64,000 nt of DNA from Alistipes sp. (lineage in GTDB: Bacteria; Bacteroidota; Bacteroidia; Bacteroidales; Rikenellaceae). Below, in pieces: positions 59,163 through 64,000 of the stretch (position 1 is its first letter; each line of letters opens with the position of its first letter). Both the position numbers and the translations under genes were made by a program. The stretch is from assembly GCA_017631275.1 (NCBI GenBank), contig JAGBTQ010000012.1, forward strand, positions 48,458 to 112,457, given 5' to 3'. Below the pieces are notes generated by a model, which worked only from the letters and a program-made list of their open reading frames with translations, did no database searches and was not told the DNA's origin.

Positions 59163-59369
59163 TTATATCATCAACATAATTCGCCCTTCCGCTTTGACAA
59201 ACATATCGGGATAGCGGCAAACAACGGCATAGACTTGGTTAGACGTGACAGGCTGCCCATCCTTGCGGATATGCAACCTCTTGCGATTTATCATCTCTGC
59301 AATCTGCTCTGTTCGCATCCCTCGATTCTGACTCGCGAGGCAATAAAGTATGGCTTCCTCAATTTTCAT
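59163..59369 (-). CDS. Small HTH protein (HARE-HTH-like) coupled to the nuclease
   Basis: The 68-residue protein MKIEEAILYCLASQNRGMRT... has the winged-helix pattern of HARE-HTH domains: helix 1 (EEAILYCLAS), helix 2 (TEQIAEMINRKRLH), DGQPVTSNQVYAVVCRYPDMFVKAEGRIML (recognition helix and wing). In many restriction systems this domain is fused to or beside a PD-(D/E)XK nuclease, as here. It could give DNA-site recognition. It lies 9 bp after the AraC gene and 11 bp before the nuclease. Confidence 0.8.
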   Translation of the reverse strand: MKIEEAILYCLASQNRGMRTEQIAEMINRKRLHIRKDGQPVTSNQVYAVVCRYPDMFVKAEGRIMLMI

Positions 59370-59378
59370 ACGTCAAAG

Positions 59379-60209
59379 TTAATGATTTTTTCGATACGCG
59401 GTTGGGGTTATGCCGACTTCGCGTTTGAAAAAGCGACAGAAATATGGCGTTGTTGAGAAATTAAGCTCTTCGGCAATCTGCTCGACGGTGTGCCCCGAAC
59501 TTCGCAGAAGAAGTTTTGCTTGCACAGTAACCGATCGATTTATCCAGTCGCTTGCCGTTGTACCACTCGTCTCAAAGACTAAGCGGCTGAGGTATTGGGG
59601 CGATATATTCATCCGCTCGGCATAGAACGGAAGGTCGTGTTTGCCTCGATGCGTGTTGAGTTGCTCGATAAATAGGCGGAACAACTCCTCTCTGCGTCCT
59701 TTCGAGTGGTGGCTACTTGCTGTGCTATCTACAATGCGATAGTGTAGCGACAGCAGCAGATGTTCAACACTCCGCCTGTCAAATGGTCGTATAGCCGAAA
59801 TGGTGTATATCAGCTGAAAATACTCCTCCATCCACTGCTCATTTTCACTACCAACGAGGTACTCCTCCTTGATATTTTCATTCTCAGCAGAGAGCGTAAA
59901 GCCCAATAAATCGACAACCGAGTTGGCATCATAGTCGAGAATCTCCGCCACGGAGTTTTGTCCTATATAGAGTGCCTCACCCTCCGAAATTAGATATTCA
60001 CGAAGGTTGATAGAGAAGCGGACAAAACCACGCAACACCCTGACGATGCGGTTCTCCATAAAGCGGTATGGCTCGCCCCTCTTCATCACGCGCCCAATAG
60101 CTACAGCGACCTCGACGCCTCGGTTAATGGCAAAATCGGGGTGCGAGATAAGTGTCGCATCCTTAAACTCCGCAAGAGTATCTATCGCAATTTTGTTTAT
60201 CTGTGCCAT
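59379..60209 (-). CDS. AraC-family transcriptional regulator
   Basis: The 276-residue product has an N-terminal cupin-like sensor region (about 20-150; GEALYIGQNSVAEILDYDAN) and a C-terminal double HTH (about 180-276; FYAERMNISPQYLSRLVFETSGTTASDWINR, and VEQIAEELNFSTTPYFCRFFKREVGITPTAYRK). It probably regulates the divergent HXXEE genes and/or the SDR gene in response to an unknown small molecule. Confidence 0.93.
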   Translation of the reverse strand: MAQINKIAIDTLAEFKDATLISHPDFAINRGVEVAVAIGRVMKRGEPYRFMENRIVRVLRGFVRFSINLREYLISEGEALYIGQNSVAEILDYDANSVVDLLGFTLSAENENIKEEYLVGSENEQWMEEYFQLIYTISAIRPFDRRSVEHLLLSLHYRIVDSTASSHHSKGRREELFRLFIEQLNTHRGKHDLPFYAERMNISPQYLSRLVFETSGTTASDWINRSVTVQAKLLLRSSGHTVEQIAEELNFSTTPYFCRFFKREVGITPTAYRKNH

Positions 60210-60213
60210 ATTG

Positions 60214-60221
60214 CAAAGATA
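60214..60221 (-). promoter_or_regulatory. -7 box abutting the AraC start codon
   Basis: TATCTTTG on the minus strand ends 4 nt before the ATG at 60209, implying a near-leaderless mRNA if used. Confidence 0.5.
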
Positions 60222-60349
60222 ATATAAAAGAGTCTAATTCGCTACAAAAATAGTAATTAAGTATTGAAAAGATAATAAACGAGCTTTGCAAGATAACAGC
60301 CGACAGCATAAAAATTGCGAACTTTGCATAAACAAAAAACTGTTCAGAT

Positions 60350-61006
60350 ATGTTAAGAAGTTATATGCGTTATTGGCCCGCAGTCGGAGGGGTTATCTTC
60401 GCTGTTGTGGCAATCCTTGTGGGTACTTTTGGTGACCAACTTGTTCCCACCCAACGACTTATGGCGGTATTCTTTATGTTGCTCCTTCTCCACGAATTCG
60501 AGGAGTATGTCCTACCAGGTGGTTTTCCTGCGGCGATGAACATCGGACTTATGGGCGAGAAAAAGGATTTCGGCAAATATCCGCTCAACGAACTTAGTGC
60601 CTTTATCGTAAATGTTGTCCTGGCATATCCGCTCTACATCTGCGGTTTTATCTTCCACGATGTGCTGTGGCTTGGTATCTTTATCGCATACTTTACTATG
60701 GCACAAGTCTTTATACACTGCATTGTGATAAACCGTAAACTCCGAACTTGGTATAGTCCTGGCTGTGCTTCGGCACTACTTGCGATGGTGCCATTTGGCA
60801 TCTACTACCTCTGCTACATCGCCGAGCATTTCGACTTCCCGACATACTACTGGTGGGCACCATTGGCTGCATTCCCACTGGTGGCGGTTGTGATGATTCT
60901 CTCGCCCGTGCTTATTTTCAAAAACCGTGATACACGCTACGGCTTTGCCGAGTATGAGGCATCAGCCTTCTCAATTAAAAATGGCATTGCCAAACTGCGT
61001 CGATAA
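60350..61006 (+). CDS. HXXEE domain membrane protein, first
   Basis: The 218-residue product has six to seven hydrophobic helices and the HXXEE motif in LLLLHEFEEYVLPGGFPA (about 46-63), with a later helix FTMAQVFIHCIVINRKLRTWYSPG. His and Glu residues inside the membrane suggest a metal site or catalytic function. Function of the family is unknown. It is divergent from the AraC gene and 16 bp before a second family member. Confidence 0.88.
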   Translation: MLRSYMRYWPAVGGVIFAVVAILVGTFGDQLVPTQRLMAVFFMLLLLHEFEEYVLPGGFPAAMNIGLMGEKKDFGKYPLNELSAFIVNVVLAYPLYICGFIFHDVLWLGIFIAYFTMAQVFIHCIVINRKLRTWYSPGCASALLAMVPFGIYYLCYIAEHFDFPTYYWWAPLAAFPLVAVVMILSPVLIFKNRDTRYGFAEYEASAFSIKNGIAKLRR

Positions 61007-61022
61007 CTCAAAATAGTTAGAT

Positions 61023-61637
61023 ATGAAAAAGTTTATCAGAAACTACGCGCTCGAAATCTACACCGTGATTTCACTCGGTCTGCTACTCACAGGCGCATTG
61101 ATGGATAACCTCTCGGTAATCCAAAAGTTTGTTATGGTCTTCAACCTTCTCTTCATCCTCCACGAGTGGGAGGAGGGACACTATCCTGGTGGCTTTATCG
61201 ATCTCATTTCGGGTATGATTGGCAAGGATGTGCCTGTTGAGACCAAGCGTGCAAGCCGCATCCCTACGGGCATTCTGCTTATTGCCTTTACCTTTGTTCC
61301 ATTCTTCTGGGACGACTGCGTAATTCCTATCTTGGTAACGGCGACACTTGGCATCTTCGAGGGTGTCGTGCATATGATGGCAATTAGGGTCTTCCGCTTG
61401 CCAAAGTTCTATTCGCCAGGAATGGTAACAGCGGAGTTGGAGTTAATGGTGAGTGTGGCCTTGATAGTGTGGTTGGAGCAGAACAACCTCGCTTCGGCAT
61501 CGGATTATGTCTTGGGTGTTGTGATTATGATTGCTTGCTTTGTGGCAATGCAGCGCACGCTTGTATGGATGGTAGGAATGAAGTACAGCGACCTTCCCAA
61601 ACGCATCCGTGCTCAGTGGTCTAAACCGAATAATTAG
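61023..61637 (+). CDS. HXXEE domain membrane protein, second
   Basis: The 204-residue product repeats the layout: LLFILHEWEEGHYPGGFIDL (about 45-64), GIFEGVVHMMAIRVFRLPKFYSPGM, and a similar helix pattern. It is a diverged tandem copy of the preceding gene, so the two may form a heterodimer. A hairpin (GCGGTGGGC/GCTCACCGC, about 61668-61690) follows. Confidence 0.88.
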   Translation: MKKFIRNYALEIYTVISLGLLLTGALMDNLSVIQKFVMVFNLLFILHEWEEGHYPGGFIDLISGMIGKDVPVETKRASRIPTGILLIAFTFVPFFWDDCVIPILVTATLGIFEGVVHMMAIRVFRLPKFYSPGMVTAELELMVSVALIVWLEQNNLASASDYVLGVVIMIACFVAMQRTLVWMVGMKYSDLPKRIRAQWSKPNN

Positions 61638-61667
61638 CAAAACAGACAACTAATAATCGTGCGGCGG

Positions 61668-61690
61668 TGGGCTTTTTGCTCACCGCTGAT
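61668..61690 (+). terminator. Hairpin after the HXXEE genes
   Basis: GCGGTGGGC-TTTTT-GCTCACCGC is a 9-bp stem with one G-T pair. There is no strong T run after it, so it is a weak or factor-dependent terminator. Confidence 0.5.
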
Positions 61691-61744
61691 TTCTATATGA
61701 TAGAAGAGTTTTTCACAAATTCTCGTTTTCTCAAAAATTTTCTA

Positions 61745-61752
61745 TATCTTTG
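61745..61752 (+). promoter_or_regulatory. -7 promoter box upstream of the SLOG-like gene
   Basis: TATCTTTG lies about 100 bp before the 35-codon frame at 61854 and 220 bp before the SLOG-like frame. Confidence 0.6.
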
Positions 61753-61853
61753 TTACGGCTAACGACCTCGGTCGTGTTGCCACACATATTAGTTGACATT
61801 TTATTGTCGTAATCTTCCACTTCAAAAACTTGGCGGTTTTAAACAAAACGAAG

Positions 61854-61961
61854 ATGCGCAATCAGATGTCCGCGTTTGGTGTATATCCTCATCATCGATT
61901 GGCTCGGTGTATGCGATATATCTCCGGCGTGGGCTATCTGTGTTGCTTATTCGTTTTGTAG
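61854..61961 (+). CDS. 35-residue upstream frame, in frame with the SLOG-like gene across a TAG
   Basis: ATG 61854 encodes MRNQMSAFGVYPHHRLARCM followed by RYISGVGYLCCLFVL and a TAG at 61959-61961. The same reading frame then continues without another stop through AAKALKWDKL into the SLOG-like protein. It may be a leader peptide, or the 5' part of a gene interrupted by an amber codon. I do not recognise the sequence. Confidence 0.4.
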   Translation: MRNQMSAFGVYPHHRLARCMRYISGVGYLCCLFVL

Positions 61962-61973
61962 GCAGCCAAGGCC

Positions 61974-62474
61974 TTGAAGTGGGATAAGTTAATACAGCGC
62001 CTGCGCTTTTTTATGGACTTATCCGGAAATAAGGACTTGCTCGATAGAGAGTTGGTGGCATTCTTCGCATCGCGGAAAGCAACGCCACACGACACTCAAT
62101 TGGCACTGCAATGGGCCGAATCCATCTGCCAAACCGACAAAGTCGTTATCAGCGGCTTTCACTCCCCACTCGAAAAAGAGATTCTGAACTACCTGCTCGA
62201 ACGGCATCACCCCGTGATTTTTGCACTCGGAAGAGCACTTTATAAGAAGGTTCCGTCGCACCTGCAATCGGCATTTGACGAGGGGAATCTGCTGTTTATT
62301 TCGTTTCGTGACTACACACGCCATAGCTGGAACTCCGCCCTACAACGCAACTGGGGCGCCGCCGGCCTCGCCGACGAGATCTATTTCACCCAATTCGACA
62401 ACACTAGCTCGCTCAGTACCCTGCATTTCACCCTCGATCGGTACAGCGATAAGGCGGTGTATGTTTTGAGGTGA
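61974..62474 (+). CDS. SLOG/DprA-like small protein
   Basis: The frame after the TAG can start at TTG 61974 (166 residues) or ATG 62013 (153 residues, MDLSGNKDLL). The core reads DKVVISGFHSPLEKEILNYLLERHHPVIFALGRALYKKVP (about 55-95), with VISGFHSPLE for the nucleotide-binding turn, like the Rossmann-type SLOG fold of DprA and related proteins; LLFISFRDYTRHSWNSALQRNW follows. It may bind DNA or a nucleotide. The start is uncertain because of the upstream amber codon. Confidence 0.6.
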   Translation: MKWDKLIQRLRFFMDLSGNKDLLDRELVAFFASRKATPHDTQLALQWAESICQTDKVVISGFHSPLEKEILNYLLERHHPVIFALGRALYKKVPSHLQSAFDEGNLLFISFRDYTRHSWNSALQRNWGAAGLADEIYFTQFDNTSSLSTLHFTLDRYSDKAVYVLR

Positions 62475-62577
62475 TTAGTCAAGGTCGCACCAATCATATT
62501 TCGCAATAATTCAATCTTATACACGCCTTTTTGTCCTACAATTGGCCTCTATATGCTAAATTTTGTTTAACTTTGTA

Positions 62578-62585
62578 TGAGATTT
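62578..62585 (+). promoter_or_regulatory. -7 promoter box of the GmrSD-type gene
   Basis: TAACTTTG fits TAnnTTTG, 15 bp before the ATG at 62601, preceded by TTTTG at 62571-62575. Confidence 0.55.
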
Positions 62586-62600
62586 TAATTAACAATAGGT

Positions 62601-64000
62601 ATGAAAGGTTCGGCAGCTCACTTATTAGGATTTCTTGAGGGATCTCGAAAGAGATTTATTATCCCTGTTTACCAGCGTAATTATGACTGGAAAAAGGAGA
62701 ATTGCCAGCAGTTGTTCGATGATTTAGTTAGTCTGATTAAGCAAGGAAAGAAAACCCACTTTTTCGGTAGTATTGTTTCATGTGCACATAGTCGAGACGA
62801 AGTAGTCTTGATTGATGGACAGCAGCGCATTACTACAATCTCACTCATTCTTATAGCTATGATTAACGCTATGAAGGCTGGCGTTTTGAGTGCGGATGAC
62901 ACGAGCTTGTGTGAGCGAATAAGAGATTCATATATTATTGATAAATATTGCAAAGATGAGCGTAAGGTCAGGCTTAAACCATTTAGAAATGATTGCGATG
63001 CATTTGATAAGTTGATCTTTGCAAATCCCAAGGAGTATTTTGAGGAGTCCAAAGTAACTATCAATTATAAATACTTTTACAATCGTATTGTTAATCAGCA
63101 AGAGCTTACCCTTGATGAACTATTTGTCGCAATTGACAATTTAGTGATTATCGATATTGAACTTGAATTAGAGCATGGCGATAATCCTCAATTAATATTT
63201 GAGAGTCTTAACTCTACTGGCTTGGATTTGACAGAGGCTGATAAAATTCGTAATTATGTCCTGATGGGGCTTGAACCAGCAATACAGGAGCAATACTACG
63301 ATAGTTATTGGAATAAAATCGAAAAGTGTTGCGATACGGAGTTGGACTCATTTGTCCGTAATTATTTGACTATTGTAACTGGTGTGATCCCAAACATTCG
63401 AAATGTTTATAGTGCGTTTAAAGACTATGCTAGAAATATAGACAATATCAGTGATCTATTGGCTGATATGCTGAAGTATGCTGAGATTTATAAAAAGATT
63501 ACATCTTGCCAAATAGGCAATTCTGAGGTAAATGAGATTGCAAAAAGACTTGATTTGCTTGATATGACTGTTGCTTATCCATTTCTTATGGCGTTCTTAT
63601 CCTACTCAAAAGATAACGAGATCTGCGATGAGGAAATAGTAACGGTTATGTCTTGTGTCGAGACATATATTTTCCGTCGTTTAATGTGTGATTTGCCGAC
63701 AAATGTACTGAATAAGATATTTGCCTCTCTTCATAAGGCTATACTAAAACACAAAAAGGAGGATAATAGCTATTCGTCTGTTATGATATACTTGCTGGAG
63801 AATCGTAAGCTATCAGGCTCATTCCCTAAAGATGAAGAATTTATTAAGGGATTTACCAACAAGAATGTTTATGCTATGCGAGGCAAAAATAAGATGTATA
63901 TTTTTGAACGCTTAGAAAACGGAAGTAGTAAAGAGAAAAATGATGTGGTTGCAAATATAGAGTCAGGAACTCTAACCATCGAGCATATTATGCCACAAAC
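62601..64000 (+). CDS. GmrSD-type restriction protein, DUF262 + DUF1524 (cut by window end)
   Basis: 466 codons are visible with no stop. DUF262 is clear at the N-terminus: FIIPVYQRNYDW (about 19-30) and the ParB-like nucleotidase box VLIDGQQRITTISLI (about 69-83), then LIFESLNSTGLDLTEADKIRNYVL. The last residues SGTLTIEHIMPQT are the start of the DUF1524 His-Me (HNH) nuclease motif. The combination is that of type IV GmrSD enzymes, which cut DNA with modified cytosines and need NTP. The gene is AT-rich with different codon use (ATT, TAT, GAT, GTT) from the core genes, suggesting acquisition. The nuclease domain's remaining residues lie outside the window. Confidence 0.9.
   Translation, partial: MKGSAAHLLGFLEGSRKRFIIPVYQRNYDWKKENCQQLFDDLVSLIKQGKKTHFFGSIVSCAHSRDEVVLIDGQQRITTISLILIAMINAMKAGVLSADDTSLCERIRDSYIIDKYCKDERKVRLKPFRNDCDAFDKLIFANPKEYFEESKVTINYKYFYNRIVNQQELTLDELFVAIDNLVIIDIELELEHGDNPQLIFESLNSTGLDLTEADKIRNYVLMGLEPAIQEQYYDSYWNKIEKCCDTELDSFVRNYLTIVTGVIPNIRNVYSAFKDYARNIDNISDLLADMLKYAEIYKKITSCQIGNSEVNEIAKRLDLLDMTVAYPFLMAFLSYSKDNEICDEEIVTVMSCVETYIFRRLMCDLPTNVLNKIFASLHKAILKHKKEDNSYSSVMIYLLENRKLSGSFPKDEEFIKGFTNKNVYAMRGKNKMYIFERLENGSSKEKNDVVANIESGTLTIEHIMPQ

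Noticed and set aside
61793-61987. 64-residue frame ending in GLEVG
   Set aside because: It overlaps the 35-codon frame and the SLOG-like start in another phase and has no family features; the alternative reading fits better.

Overview
The window looks like chromosomal DNA of a gut-type member of the order Bacteroidales. The evidence is the repeated -7 promoter box TAnnTTTG, the scarcity of clear Shine-Dalgarno sites, and order-typical families (DUF4270 and DUF3098 proteins, a GT5-only glycogen synthase, DUF2490, a BspA-like LRR protein, paired half-size chromate transporters, an FHS sugar permease). Roughly balanced base composition and strong use of GAG/GGC/CGC codons would fit a Rikenellaceae (Alistipes-like) genome, but the family is an inference. 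Only one tRNA gene and no rRNA or CRISPR array were seen.

Layout. 1-6.4 kb (+): end of a DUF4956 gene, a DUF2490 outer-membrane protein, a TonB-C protein, xseA-xseB, a zinc-ribbon methyltransferase, a Rel (p)ppGpp synthetase and a PAS protein, closed by a strong terminator. 6.8-19.2 kb (-): a tight ten-gene run, YfhO-like, ftsX, DUF3098, uppP, truB, queA, GT5, DUF4270, topA, C1 peptidase. 19.5-27 kb (+): polyprenyl synthase, FHS permease, kbl, queD, polA. 27-30 kb (-): tRNA(CAU), a Gate-domain transporter and a porin. 30-36 kb: patatin, a four-gene methyltransferase/chromate-transporter/lipoprotein run, a four-helix-bundle protein and a U32 hydroxylase-like protein. 36-43 kb: a BspA-like LRR protein, serS, a small ferredoxin, an apparently interrupted envelope gene pair and two small proteins. 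43-50 kb: a long RluA-like enzyme, trhA, proC, an HTH-like protein divergent from a transmembrane Hanks kinase, and two membrane proteins. 50-55 kb: a TolC/HlyD/two-permease export operon and an EamA carrier.

The last 9 kb is an accessory region: DUF5714, a GIY-YIG nuclease sitting on alcohol-dehydrogenase remnants between short direct repeats, an SDR enzyme, a small HTH protein plus a PD-(D/E)XK nuclease inserted behind an AraC regulator, two HXXEE membrane proteins, a SLOG-like protein preceded by an in-frame amber codon, and an AT-rich GmrSD-type (DUF262/DUF1524) restriction gene cut by the window end.

The least explained signal is a set of intergenic repeats. One is a composite element of about 300 bp, present as inverted copies at 6.5 and 23.4 kb. 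It starts exactly on a stop codon, carries an 11-bp inverted repeat around a terminator hairpin, and continues into purine-rich reiterated words. A second purine-rich family (GTGAAAAG words followed by a GTGCTTCGCAC-like hairpin) recurs at six places, and a third (GAGTAATGAG words) at two. They sit between genes and at 3' ends and could drive inversion or shape mRNA ends.
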